20,645 nucleotides of DNA from Streptococcus mitis (GTDB taxonomy: Bacteria; Bacillota; Bacilli; Lactobacillales; Streptococcaceae), in contig JAGZLW010000033.1 in assembly GCA_018364455.1 (NCBI GenBank), positions 1-20,645 on the forward strand, read 5' to 3'. The notes below the pieces were generated by a model. It saw only the letters and a program-made list of their open reading frames with translations. It ran no database searches and was not told where the DNA came from. Shown piece after piece: positions 1 to 6,821 of this stretch; the stretch's first letter is position 1, and the number at the start of each line of letters is the position of its first letter. The position numbers and the translations under genes were made by a program.

Positions 1-1948
1 CTTGGGGTTTGCGTAGGTAACCGTAGACCACACCACTTACGATTGCTCCTACCAAGACAGCAACGAGGTAAAGAAGAGCATTTGAAGTGAGGGCGATCAC
101 GAAGATTCCTCCGTGTGGCGCCATGAGTTTGATACCAGTAAGACCAACGAGGCCACCTGCTACTGCTGAACCAAGAATGAAGCTTGGGATAGCACGAGCT
201 GGGTCAGCGGCACCAAATGGAATCGCTCCCTCAGTGATAAATGACAAGCCCATGATGATGTTTGTCAAACCAGAGTTGCGTTCTTCTTTAGTAAATTTAT
301 CTTTGAAAAGAAGAGTTGCGACAAAGATTGCAAGTGGTGGCACCATTCCTCCAGCCATAACTGCTGCCATAGCCACAGAACCACCTGAAGAAACAGTCGC
401 TGCAAGCGTACCTGTACCAAAGACATAAGCCGCTTTGTTAACTGGTCCACCCATATCGACAGCCATCATTCCTCCAAGAACGATACCAAGAAGGACAGCT
501 GAACCTCCTCCAAGACCGCCTAGGAAGTCATTCATAGCAGTGTTGATTGCTGCCATTGGGATATTCACAGCTAGCATGACAAATCCAGTCAAGATTGTTC
601 CAAGAAGTGGCAGGAGAAGAATGGATTTAGCACCTTCAAGTGAACGAGGAACTTTAACGTATTTCTTGATAGCAAGAACCAAAGCACCTGCGATAAATCC
701 ACCAACAAGGGCACCTAGGAAACCAGATGAGACACCTGCAAGAGTTGAAGTTGCTTCACCACCTGCGGCATAAGGAATTTTACCAAAGGCAAAACCTTCT
801 TTGGCAATAGCACCAGCCACGAAACCTGCTACCAAACCTGGTTTTTCAGCGATAGAGTAGGCAACATAACCTGCAAAGACTGGAAGCATCAAACCAAAGG
901 CAGCTCCACCAATTTTCATGAACATAGAAGCTAGCTCATGGTAGGAACCAAGATTACCAAGATTTTCATTTGGAACACCCAAAGCACCGTCAATCAAGAA
1001 GGCAAGGGCAATCATGATACCACCACCGATAACGAATGGCAACATTTGAGAGACACCACTCATCAAGTGTTTGTAGAAGGCACCACCAAGACTTTGTTTT
1101 TCGTTAGAGGTTGTTGCGGCTTTGGCTCCATTAGCAGCACGGTAGACTTCAGCATCTCCATAAAGAGCCAAGTTGATCAACTCTTCTGTCTTGCGGATAC
1201 CGTCAGCAACTGGACGATTGATCAATGGTTTGCCATCGAAACGATCCATTTCAACGGCCTTGTCTGCCGCAATGATAACAGCTTTAGCCTTGCGGATGTC
1301 CTCAGCAGTTAGTTGGTTTCCAACACCGCTAGCACCGTTGGTTTCAACCTTGATGCCAACCCCCATTTCAGCAGCTACTTTTTGAAGAGCTTCTTGGGCC
1401 ATGTAAGTGTGGGCAATACCTGTCGTACAAGCTGTAACAGCCACGATAAAGTCACCAGAGTCATTGGCAGGTGCTTGAACAGGCTCCTCTGTTTTTTCTG
1501 AAGCTTGGTCAAAAAGTTCGATAACTTGATCAGCTGATGTTGCTTGACGAAGTTTGTCAGCAAAACCGTCTTTCATCAAGTATTGAGACAATTCTGCCAA
1601 GGCTGCCAAGTGAGTATCATTGGCACCTTCTGGAGCTGCAATCATGAAGAAGAGGTCAGTTGCTTGCCCATCCAAACTCTCATAGTCAACACCCTTATTT
1701 GACTTGGCAAAGAGAACAGTCGCTTCTTTGACAGCAGCGTTTTTGCTGTGAGGCATTGCGATTCCGTCACCCAAACCAGTAGAAGTCAAGGCTTCACGCG
1801 CCAAAATGCCTTCTTTAAAGGTTTCAAAATCTGTCACATAACCGTGCTCTGTCAAACTTTTAATCATCTCTTCAATGACAGCTGTTTTTTCAGTTGCCTG
1901 CAAATCCAGCAACATGACATCTTTTCTCAATAAGTCTTGAATTCTCAT
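1..1948 (-). CDS. fruA: PTS fructose transporter subunit IIABC (3' end cut by window edge)
   Basis: Membrane component of the phosphotransferase system that imports fructose and phosphorylates it to fructose-1-phosphate. The ATG at 1948-1946 opens 649 readable codons and then the window ends. The family in streptococci is about 650 residues, so probably only the last residue and the stop are missing. Domain order is IIA (residues about 1-145, phosphorylated His67 in GIAMPHSKN), a Pro/Ala-rich linker, IIB (about 165-260, phosphocysteine Cys174 in VTACTTGIAH), then a multi-helix IIC domain from about residue 285, rich in GG and GA membrane segments. The start overlaps the fruK stop by four bases, so translation is probably coupled. 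Last gene of the fruR-fruK-fruA operon. The domain reading is firm. The exact sugar rests on family and context. Confidence 0.95.
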   Translation of the reverse strand, partial: MRIQDLLRKDVMLLDLQATEKTAVIEEMIKSLTEHGYVTDFETFKEGILAREALTSTGLGDGIAMPHSKNAAVKEATVLFAKSNKGVDYESLDGQATDLFFMIAAPEGANDTHLAALAELSQYLMKDGFADKLRQATSADQVIELFDQASEKTEEPVQAPANDSGDFIVAVTACTTGIAHTYMAQEALQKVAAEMGVGIKVETNGASGVGNQLTAEDIRKAKAVIIAADKAVEMDRFDGKPLINRPVADGIRKTEELINLALYGDAEVYRAANGAKAATTSNEKQSLGGAFYKHLMSGVSQMLPFVIGGGIMIALAFLIDGALGVPNENLGNLGSYHELASMFMKIGGAAFGLMLPVFAGYVAYSIAEKPGLVAGFVAGAIAKEGFAFGKIPYAAGGEATSTLAGVSSGFLGALVGGFIAGALVLAIKKYVKVPRSLEGAKSILLLPLLGTILTGFVMLAVNIPMAAINTAMNDFLGGLGGGSAVLLGIVLGGMMAVDMGGPVNKAAYVFGTGTLAATVSSGGSVAMAAVMAGGMVPPLAIFVATLLFKDKFTKEERNSGLTNIIMGLSFITEGAIPFGAADPARAIPSFILGSAVAGGLVGLTGIKLMAPHGGIFVIALTSNALLYLVAVLVGAIVSGVVYGYLRKPQ

Positions 1949-2856
1949 CGTTTTTCTACCTCAACTTTTTCATATGTTTCTTTAATAAATTCTGCTGTTG
2001 CCAAGTCATCTGAGAAGGTGGTTGCCGTTCCGCAAGCCACTCCCCATTTGAAGGCTTCTACTGCATCTTTTGATTTGACAAATTCACCTGTGAATCCGGC
2101 AACCATAGAATCACCAGCTCCAACTGAATTTTTCACAGTTCCCTTGATTGGTTTAGCAAAGTAAGTTCCCTCAGATGTGACAAGAAGGGCACCGTCGCCA
2201 GCCATAGAGATAATGACGTTTTGAGCGCCTTTAGCCAGTAACTCACGAGCGTATTTCTCAATTTCATCTAAACTTTCGAGTTTAACCCCAAAAATCGCTC
2301 CAAGTTCATGATTGTTTGGTTTGACCAAAAGTGGCTGATAGTCCAAACTATCAATCAAGTTCTGTCCTTCAAAGTCACAAACGACTTGCGCACCTGTCTG
2401 ACGTGTCAAGGCAATCAAATCCTTGTAGATAACATTTCCTAGGTTTTTAGCACTCGAACCCGCAAAGACAACCGTATCATCTGCTGTCAGACTAGATAAT
2501 ATAGCTTTCAATTCTTCTAACTGGGCTGGTTCGACATTTGGACCCGTTCCGTTGATTTCTGTCTCTTGGTCTGCTTTGATTTTAACATTGATACGAGTAT
2601 CTTCTGCCACTTGGACAAAACGTGTCTCAATTTCTTCATCAGCCAAAGTATCTGTGATAAATTTACCAGTAAAGCCTCCGATAAATCCAGTCGCTGTATT
2701 TGGAATATCCAATCGTTTCAAGACACGGCTAACATTGATTCCTTTCCCACCAGCAAACTTATCATCACTGTCCATACGATTGACACTACCGACTTGGACT
2801 TGGTCCAGACGGACAATATAGTCAATGGATGGATTGAGTGTGACTGTATAAATCAT
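1945..2856 (-). CDS. fruK: 1-phosphofructokinase
   Basis: PfkB-family sugar kinase of 303 residues, which phosphorylates fructose-1-phosphate with ATP to fructose-1,6-bisphosphate in the cytoplasm, feeding glycolysis. The N-terminus MIYTVTLNPSID and the substrate-binding GGKG (36-39) are typical. The C-terminal PfkB signature GAGDS (246-250) carries the catalytic base Asp249. Length is normal for the family. It overlaps fruR upstream and fruA downstream by four bases each. This arrangement links uptake, the second phosphorylation and regulation in one transcript. Streptococcal annotations often call the same gene fruB. Tagatose-6-phosphate kinase (LacC) is the closest alternative, but the fruA neighbour argues against it. 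Confidence 0.94.
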   Translation of the reverse strand: MIYTVTLNPSIDYIVRLDQVQVGSVNRMDSDDKFAGGKGINVSRVLKRLDIPNTATGFIGGFTGKFITDTLADEEIETRFVQVAEDTRINVKIKADQETEINGTGPNVEPAQLEELKAILSSLTADDTVVFAGSSAKNLGNVIYKDLIALTRQTGAQVVCDFEGQNLIDSLDYQPLLVKPNNHELGAIFGVKLESLDEIEKYARELLAKGAQNVIISMAGDGALLVTSEGTYFAKPIKGTVKNSVGAGDSMVAGFTGEFVKSKDAVEAFKWGVACGTATTFSDDLATAEFIKETYEKVEVEKR

Positions 2857-3593
2857 ACTTCTATTACCTCCGTTTTCTCCTTAATAACCTGCAAGAGCTC
2901 ATGCCCTTGACTTGTGATAACAATAGCGCGTTTGAGTGGTGCTACCTTAGCAAAGCAAGTTTGTCCAATCTTAGACGAATCCACCAAGACATAGGTCTGT
3001 TTGGCATTCTCTAAAATAGCACGCTTCACAGCTCCCTCCTCCATATCAGGAGTCGTATAATAGCCATCGTCCACACCATTCATCCCGATAAAGGCACGGT
3101 CAAAGTGCAATTGGTTAATCTGGTTAAGAGCAACGCCCCCGATACTAGCATCTGTCGCCATCTTGACACTTCCTCCAACCATGACAGTTGGAATCTGCTT
3201 TTCAACCAACTGAGCTGCATGGTGAATCGAGTTGGTCACGACTGTAACATTCTTATTGACCAATTCATGAATCAAAAAAGCAGTTGTTGTTCCAGCATCA
3301 ATAAAGATGACATCTTTTTCTTTAATGAGAGAGGCTGCCTTCTGAGCTAGCAATTTCTTTTCTTGAAGGTTTTTGACAGATTTTTCTTGAATGGTTTCTT
3401 CTTCCTGCAAGGAATGGGGCAATTCTGCTCCGCCATGCACGCGACGAAGCTTGTTTTCCGCTTCCAACTCATCCAAGTCTCTTCGAACCGTTGATTCTGA
3501 GGTCTCTAGCAAACTAACTAATTTCTCTAGAGAAACTACATGATGTTGATTTAACTCCTCTAAAATCAGTTGCTTCCGCTCTGTTTTTAACAC
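2853..3593 (-). CDS. fruR: DeoR-family transcriptional repressor of the fructose operon
   Basis: Protein of 246 residues with an N-terminal DeoR winged helix-turn-helix (about 8-58, with the STVRRDLDELE recognition segment and RVHGGAEL) and a C-terminal DeoRC sugar-phosphate-sensing domain (IDAGTTT near 97, then VGGSV, FIGMNGVDDG). FruR proteins generally repress the fru operon until fructose-1-phosphate accumulates. The start is GTG at 3593-3591, chosen because a strong GGAGGTG ribosome site (3599-3605 on the minus strand) lies just upstream. First gene of the operon, so it is autoregulated if it acts on the promoter directly upstream. LacR of the lactose/tagatose pathway is a paralogue and the main alternative. 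Context favours FruR. Confidence 0.92.
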   Translation of the reverse strand: MLKTERKQLILEELNQHHVVSLEKLVSLLETSESTVRRDLDELEAENKLRRVHGGAELPHSLQEEETIQEKSVKNLQEKKLLAQKAASLIKEKDVIFIDAGTTTAFLIHELVNKNVTVVTNSIHHAAQLVEKQIPTVMVGGSVKMATDASIGGVALNQINQLHFDRAFIGMNGVDDGYYTTPDMEEGAVKRAILENAKQTYVLVDSSKIGQTCFAKVAPLKRAIVITSQGHELLQVIKEKTEVIEV

Positions 3594-3605
3594 TGAATCA
3601 CCTCC

Positions 3606-3619
3606 TGTTATCGTTTACA
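3606..3619 (-). promoter_or_regulatory. Catabolite-responsive element (cre) of the fru operon
   Basis: The minus strand reads TGTAAACGATAACA, a close match to the CcpA operator consensus (TGNAANCGNWNNCW). It sits on the predicted transcription start, just before the ribosome site of fruR. CcpA bound here should block initiation, giving carbon catabolite repression of fructose uptake. Binding is inferred from sequence only. Confidence 0.75.
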
Positions 3620-3625
3620 CTATTC

Positions 3626-3653
3626 ATTCTATCACACTTTCTTTTAAAGTCAA
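3626..3653 (-). promoter_or_regulatory. Promoter of the fruR-fruK-fruA operon
   Basis: On the minus strand a -35 box TTGACT (3648-3653) is separated by 16 bases from a -10 box TAGAAT (3626-3631). The predicted start is near 3619. The -10 box is embedded in the sequence TGATAGAAT, which recurs upstream at 3678-3686. Confidence 0.75.
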
Positions 3654-3686
3654 GCATTTTTTATCATTTTCTTTCAAATTCTATCA
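3626..3686 (-). promoter_or_regulatory. Candidate FruR operators: two TGATAGAAT repeats
   Basis: The minus strand carries TGATAGAAT at 3678-3686, followed by TTGAAAGAAAATGATAA, and again at 3626-3634 on the -10 box. The copies are direct repeats 52 bases apart, close to five helical turns. This suits an oligomeric DeoR-type repressor binding two sites by looping. The assignment to FruR is an inference from position. Confidence 0.45.
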
Positions 3687-3710
3687 TTTTTCTTATTTTC
3701 AGAATTTTTA

Positions 3711-3739
3711 TTGCAAGATAAGAGCCTTTATGGTAGACT
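3711..3739 (+). promoter_or_regulatory. Promoter of tRNA-Ser
   Basis: A -35 box TTGCAA (3711-3716) and a -10 box TAGACT (3734-3739) are separated by 17 bases. The predicted start lies about ten bases before the mature tRNA. It is divergent from the fru promoter. Confidence 0.7.
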
Positions 3740-3754
3740 ATTTGAGTAAGTATT

Positions 3755-3842
3755 GGAAGATTACTCAAGAGGCTTAAGAGGCCGTGTTGGAAACGCGGTA
3801 GGCGTGTAACAGCGTGCGTGGGTTCGAATCCCATGTCTTCCG
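3755..3842 (+). tRNA. tRNA-Ser (anticodon GGA)
   Basis: An 88-base class II tRNA. The acceptor strands GGAAGAT (3755-3761) and GTCTTCC (3835-3841) pair, and G3842 is the discriminator. The anticodon stem CCGTG/CGCGG encloses the loop TTGGAAA, giving anticodon GGA (reads UCC/UCU). A long variable arm (GCGTG/CGTGC stem) is the serine hallmark. The T-arm is GTGGG-TTCGAAT-CCCAT. CCA is not encoded. A strong terminator follows after eight bases. Confidence 0.95.
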
Positions 3843-3850
3843 TTTATTTT

Positions 3851-3886
3851 AAAAAAGATACCCAAGAAATCTTGGGTATCTTTTTT
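3851..3886. terminator. Bidirectional terminator between tRNA-Ser and mntH
   Basis: A perfect 16-base stem (3851-3866 with 3871-3886, core GATACCCAAG/CTTGGGTATC) with loop AAAT. It ends in a T-run on the plus strand and begins with an A-run, so it can stop both the tRNA transcript and mntH transcription from the other side. Confidence 0.92.
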
Positions 3887-3920
3887 CTTATATGCTTGTT
3901 TTATAACTCGGGTGAATTTC

Positions 3921-5255
3921 TTAGAAAATATCAAATAACAATTTCACATTGAGAATTGTTAAGATAATGGAAACGATATAGCCAAGGATGGTATTCCATT
4001 TGGCATTGGTAAATTCTCCCATCAGTGATTTCTTAGAAGTTAGATAAATCAGTGGGAAGATTGAAAATGGAAGAGCAATCGAAAGAAAGACTTGTGAATA
4101 AACCAATAACTGATCCAATGTTTTTTCCTGATGACCAAACAGAACCGCTACAATCATGACAGGCAACAAGGCAAAGAGACGAGTTGCCAAACGAATGAAC
4201 CATTGAGGTAATCTCATATGCAAGAAACCTTCCATAACGATTTGTCCAGTCAAGGTACCCGTAATTGTCGAATTTTGACCACTGGCTAATAAAGCCAAGG
4301 CAAACAAGGTTGATAAGGTCGAGCTAGCTATAGCTCCTGCAATAGTAGAATCCTGCAAGGCATTATACATTTGAGAGAAGGCAGAAATCTCAGATGCATG
4401 GCCGAAAAAGAGAGCCGCCCCGAGAATTAATAGAAGGGAGTTAACCACAAAGGCCAAGGATAATTGGAGATTTGAATCCCAGGTCATAAAGCGCACCGCT
4501 TTTCGAACATCATCCTTGTCCTTGTGATTGATTTTCCGAGTTTGAGACAAGGAAGAATGCAAATAGAGGTTATGAGGCATAACCGTCGCACCTACAATCC
4601 CCAGAGCTAAAGTTAATTGACTTTCATGACCTGGCAAAGGACTCTCAAATAAGGTCGAATTGGGTAAATAACCCTCAGCGATTCCTTGGAAACTTGGATT
4701 TGATAAAGCTACCAGATAAGTAAAGATTGCTAAAATCGTTAAAATCAGTGTTGTCACAATAGCTTCTATCTTCTTAAAGCCAAATTTCATCAAAAGCAAT
4801 AAGAGAAAGACATCTAGAACCGTCAAAAGGATGGCTATCATAATCGGAATCTTAAAAAGAAGATTGAGAGCAATCGCTGAACCTAGAACTTCTGCCAGGT
4901 CTGTCGCCATCAAGGCCAACTCCAAAATCACCCATAAGCTATAACGAAGCCATTTGGGTGAATGATGACCCGTTGCTTGAGCCAAGTCCATTTGAGTTAC
5001 AATTCCAAGCTTTCCTGACATCTGCTGAAGCTGCATAGCAATGAGTGATGAAATCAAGATGACAAATAAGAGACTGTACTTATAGGATGCACCTCCAACC
5101 ACACTGGTTATCCAGTTTCCTGGATCCATATAACCAACTGCGACAAGGGCACCTGGACCCAAGAAGGCCTTTAAATTTTGCCAGAAATGATTGTTATTTG
5201 GAGTATCGATAGATTGATTAATCTCAGAGAGTGACACTTTTTTATGAGAAGACAT
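3921..5255 (-). CDS. mntH: Nramp-family Mn2+/Fe2+ : H+ symporter
   Basis: Divalent metal importer of 444 residues in the cytoplasmic membrane, driven by the proton gradient. The metal-binding motif of TM1, DPGN, is at 44-47, and the TM6 motif MPH is at 226-228 (VGATVMPHNLYLHSS). This methionine ligand is the Nramp feature that selects transition metals over Ca/Mg. About eleven hydrophobic segments can be seen, as expected. The start ATG at 5255 is preceded by an AAGAGGT ribosome site. It is monocistronic: a terminator lies 34 bases after the stop and its own promoter and a palindrome lie upstream. From memory, pneumococcal genomes usually rely on PsaBCA and often lack mntH, so its place beside a tRNA gene may mark an accessory insertion. 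Manganese as main substrate is inferred from the family. Confidence 0.93.
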   Translation of the reverse strand: MSSHKKVSLSEINQSIDTPNNNHFWQNLKAFLGPGALVAVGYMDPGNWITSVVGGASYKYSLLFVILISSLIAMQLQQMSGKLGIVTQMDLAQATGHHSPKWLRYSLWVILELALMATDLAEVLGSAIALNLLFKIPIMIAILLTVLDVFLLLLLMKFGFKKIEAIVTTLILTILAIFTYLVALSNPSFQGIAEGYLPNSTLFESPLPGHESQLTLALGIVGATVMPHNLYLHSSLSQTRKINHKDKDDVRKAVRFMTWDSNLQLSLAFVVNSLLLILGAALFFGHASEISAFSQMYNALQDSTIAGAIASSTLSTLFALALLASGQNSTITGTLTGQIVMEGFLHMRLPQWFIRLATRLFALLPVMIVAVLFGHQEKTLDQLLVYSQVFLSIALPFSIFPLIYLTSKKSLMGEFTNAKWNTILGYIVSIILTILNVKLLFDIF

Positions 5256-5379
5256 AGATACTTACCTCTTTCTAAACCTACTTTTTCATTATTTTCTATT
5301 AGAGAAAAATAAGATTGACTTTAAACTATTAAAACAATGAAAACTATATGAAAAACATTTAGTTTTTTCATTATTTTTC

Positions 5380-5393
5380 TTAAGGCACCTTAA
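5380..5393. promoter_or_regulatory. Palindromic operator candidate of mntH (metal-dependent repressor)
   Basis: TTAAGGCACCTTAA is a perfect 6+2+6 inverted repeat. It lies immediately downstream of the mntH -10 box and is centred on the predicted +1. DtxR-family regulators of streptococci (MntR/SloR/ScaR/PsaR type) bind AT-rich palindromes at Mn-transport promoters, so this is a natural operator. The regulator's identity is an inference. Confidence 0.55.
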
Positions 5394-5422
5394 TTATAAC
5401 AGAAAATATGATAAAAACTTAA
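5393..5422 (-). promoter_or_regulatory. Promoter of mntH
   Basis: The minus strand has a consensus -10 TATAAT (5393-5398). Only a weak -35 (TTAAGT, 5417-5422, 18-base spacing) is visible. The predicted start is near 5386, leaving an AT-rich leader of about 130 bases in which I see no riboswitch. Confidence 0.6.
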
Positions 5423-5676
5423 GAAAATTCAGGACTTGATTTAATATTTAGGATACAACAAAATGTTGTATTCTTTTTTGCAAAAGAATACCAAAGACAA
5501 AAACAAAAAACGTTGTAAAACACCTGATATTATGCGTTTTTTGATTTTAAAGACTTTTTGCTTGATCCTTTTTACCCTGTTTAACCGCCATTGATTTTAA
5601 CTCATTACCTACATCTCAAAAAAAATTTAAAATTGTCTTAATCTCCTTTATTGTGTCGCTTTTGGAGTTTTTTTGG
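5401..5676. other. Gene-free AT-rich stretch with two overlapping hairpins
   Basis: No convincing coding region. The notable structure is a pair of adjoining inverted repeats. ATACAAC (5453-5459) pairs with GTTGTAT (5465-5471), and TATTCTTTT (5469-5477) pairs with AAAAGAATA (5482-5490). They share three bases and cannot both form fully. The rest is T-rich and otherwise featureless to me. Confidence 0.4.
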
Positions 5677-5771
5677 TATAAACTTCTACGCTCATCCTAT
5701 GGAGCAAGACAGACTCATAGCTTCACACATAATAGAACGAGTATCTCCATCTGTAGAGATACTCGTTTTTT
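5677..5771 (+). ncRNA. Candidate small RNA with own promoter and terminator
   Basis: An extended -10 box, TGGTATAAA (TATAAA at 5677-5682), is followed about 55 bases later by a strong intrinsic terminator (5737-5771). Transcription from about 5689 would give an RNA near 83 nucleotides. A short hairpin GCTC/GAGC is possible near its 5' end. I see no plausible reading frame with a ribosome site inside, and it does not resemble the CiaR-controlled csRNAs. No good -35 box is visible. The prediction rests on promoter and terminator spacing only. Confidence 0.35.
5737..5771 (+). terminator. Intrinsic terminator in the gene-free region
   Basis: ACGAGTATCTC (5737-5747) pairs perfectly with GAGATACTCGT (5756-5766) around an eight-base loop, followed by a T-run to 5771. 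It has no upstream gene on its strand apart from the tRNA, which already has a terminator. A short independent transcript is therefore likely. Confidence 0.8.
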
Positions 5772-5816
5772 GCTATTTTCGAAGTAATCTTTTTGACCAG
5801 TCCTATACATCATTTT

Positions 5817-6015
5817 TATACTCAACGAAAATCAAAGAGCAAAATAGGAAGCTAACCGCAGGTTGCTCAAAGTACAGCTTTAAGGTTGCAGATAAAACTG
5901 ACGAAGTCAGCTCAAAACACTGTTTTGAGGTTGTGGATAGAACTGACGAAGTCAGTAACCATATCTACGATAAGGTGAAGCTGACGTGGTTTGAAGAGAT
6001 TTTCTAAGAGTATTA
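5817..6015 (-). repeat. BOX element, boxA-boxB-boxB-boxC
   Basis: Streptococcal BOX repeat of about 199 bases. The ends are inverted: ACTCAACGAAAATC at the left against GATTTTCTAAGAGTATTA at the right. Positions 5966-5987 (CTACGATAAGGTGAAGCTGACG) closely resemble the BOXA1R primer sequence and mark boxA. Two consecutive 45-base boxB units occupy 5865-5909 and 5910-5954, each ending in ACTGACGAAGTCA. boxC is at about 5817-5864. The element therefore reads A-B-B-C on the minus strand. It lies between the mntH/small-RNA region and the 3' side of pdxT. BOX elements are thought to be non-autonomous mobile repeats that can form stable RNA hairpins. Confidence 0.88.
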
Positions 6016-6183
6016 AGCAGTATAGAATAGTATTTTAACTCCATCCTCTAAAGTGCTTTCAATAAATAAAAGATACTTGAACACCATATTCAGCATATAA
6101 GCTGTATGCGCTAAGTCAAAACAATCATTCTTTTCTAATTTATCGTAAATAAATCTAAAATCACAGAATACTGTCAGATGACT
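6013..6183 (-). pseudogene. Possible start-less remnant reading frame
   Basis: The minus strand stays open for 56 codons between stops, ending in a TAA inside the right edge of the BOX element. It includes the segments YDKLEKNDCFDLAHTAYM and KYLLFIESTLEDG, which read like ordinary protein. There is no start codon at its upstream end and no ribosome site. I do not recognise it. It may be the 3' piece of a decayed gene or chance. The rest of 6184-6233 shows only AT-rich sequence with a weak hairpin and T-run after pdxT. Confidence 0.15.
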
Positions 6184-6233
6184 TTAAAAATGATTATTTG
6201 GAAAAAGCGAATCGAAGCTTGATTTATCAATTT

Positions 6234-6821
6234 TTATTCCACTATCTTTTTGTCACACATATTTATAAAGTACTGGTGCAAGCGCACATCATCAGTCAAT
6301 TCTGGATGAAAAGAAGTTACCAGCATATTTTTTTCTTGGGCTGCAACGATTTGATCTTCAACTGTTGCTAGAATTTCTACATCTTCTCCAACACTACTAA
6401 TAATCGGACCACGGATAAAGGTCATTGGAATCTGACCAACTCCTTTACATTCTGCTTCCGTGTAGAAACTTCCTAATTGGCGCCCATAGGCATTGCGCTC
6501 GACCACCATATCCATAGTTCCAAGATGACTTTCTTTCTGAGAAATGATTTCCTTAGCCAGCAAAATCAAGCCTGCACAGGTTCCAAAGGCTGGTAAACCA
6601 GATAGAATGGCTTCTCGAATGGGAAGCAGCATGTTTTGGTCTCGTAAGAGCTTGCCCATGGTTGTAGACTCCCCACCAGGCAAAATCAAACCTGACAAGT
6701 CACTCTGATCTTGCTGAAAATCCTCTAAATTTCTGATTTCGACATTGTCTACGCCCAATTTATCTAGTACTTTTGCATGTTCTGCAAAGGCACCTTGCAA
6801 GGCCAATATTCCGATTTTCAT
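6234..6821 (-). CDS. pdxT: Pyridoxal 5'-phosphate synthase, glutaminase subunit PdxT
   Basis: Class I glutamine amidotransferase of 195 residues. It hydrolyses glutamine and passes ammonia to PdxS in the PLP synthase complex of the deoxyxylulose-independent vitamin B6 pathway. The oxyanion motif GGES is at 49-52. The nucleophile is Cys82 in FGTCAGL, and His172 and Glu174 (FHPE) complete the catalytic triad. Length matches the family (about 190-200). Its ATG follows the pdxS stop with no gap (TAGATG), so the two subunits are co-translated. I see only a weak terminator-like T-run downstream, before the BOX element. Confidence 0.96.
   Translation of the reverse strand: MKIGILALQGAFAEHAKVLDKLGVDNVEIRNLEDFQQDQSDLSGLILPGGESTTMGKLLRDQNMLLPIREAILSGLPAFGTCAGLILLAKEIISQKESHLGTMDMVVERNAYGRQLGSFYTEAECKGVGQIPMTFIRGPIISSVGEDVEILATVEDQIVAAQEKNMLVTSFHPELTDDVRLHQYFINMCDKKIVE

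Noticed and set aside
435..1385. Plus-strand frames opposite fruA
   Set aside because: Repetitive Pro/Ala/Arg-rich translations typical of antisense reading of a Gly/Ala-rich membrane protein.
3755..3842. Integrase attachment duplicate of the tRNA-Ser 3' end
   Set aside because: I looked for a second copy of the tRNA 3' end between 3843 and 6233 and saw none, so no island boundary can be claimed.
5256..5386. yybP-ykoY-type Mn riboswitch in the mntH leader
   Set aside because: The leader is AT-rich without the paired conserved loops, and such switches activate Mn exporters, not importers.
5865..5954. Two 45-base tandem units that might look like a CRISPR fragment
   Set aside because: There is no spacer between them, they carry known boxB features, and no cas genes are nearby.
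5651..6007. Plus-strand open frame of 118 codons
   Set aside because: It runs through the intrinsic terminator and into the BOX repeat, has no ribosome site, and its second half is only translated BOX sequence.
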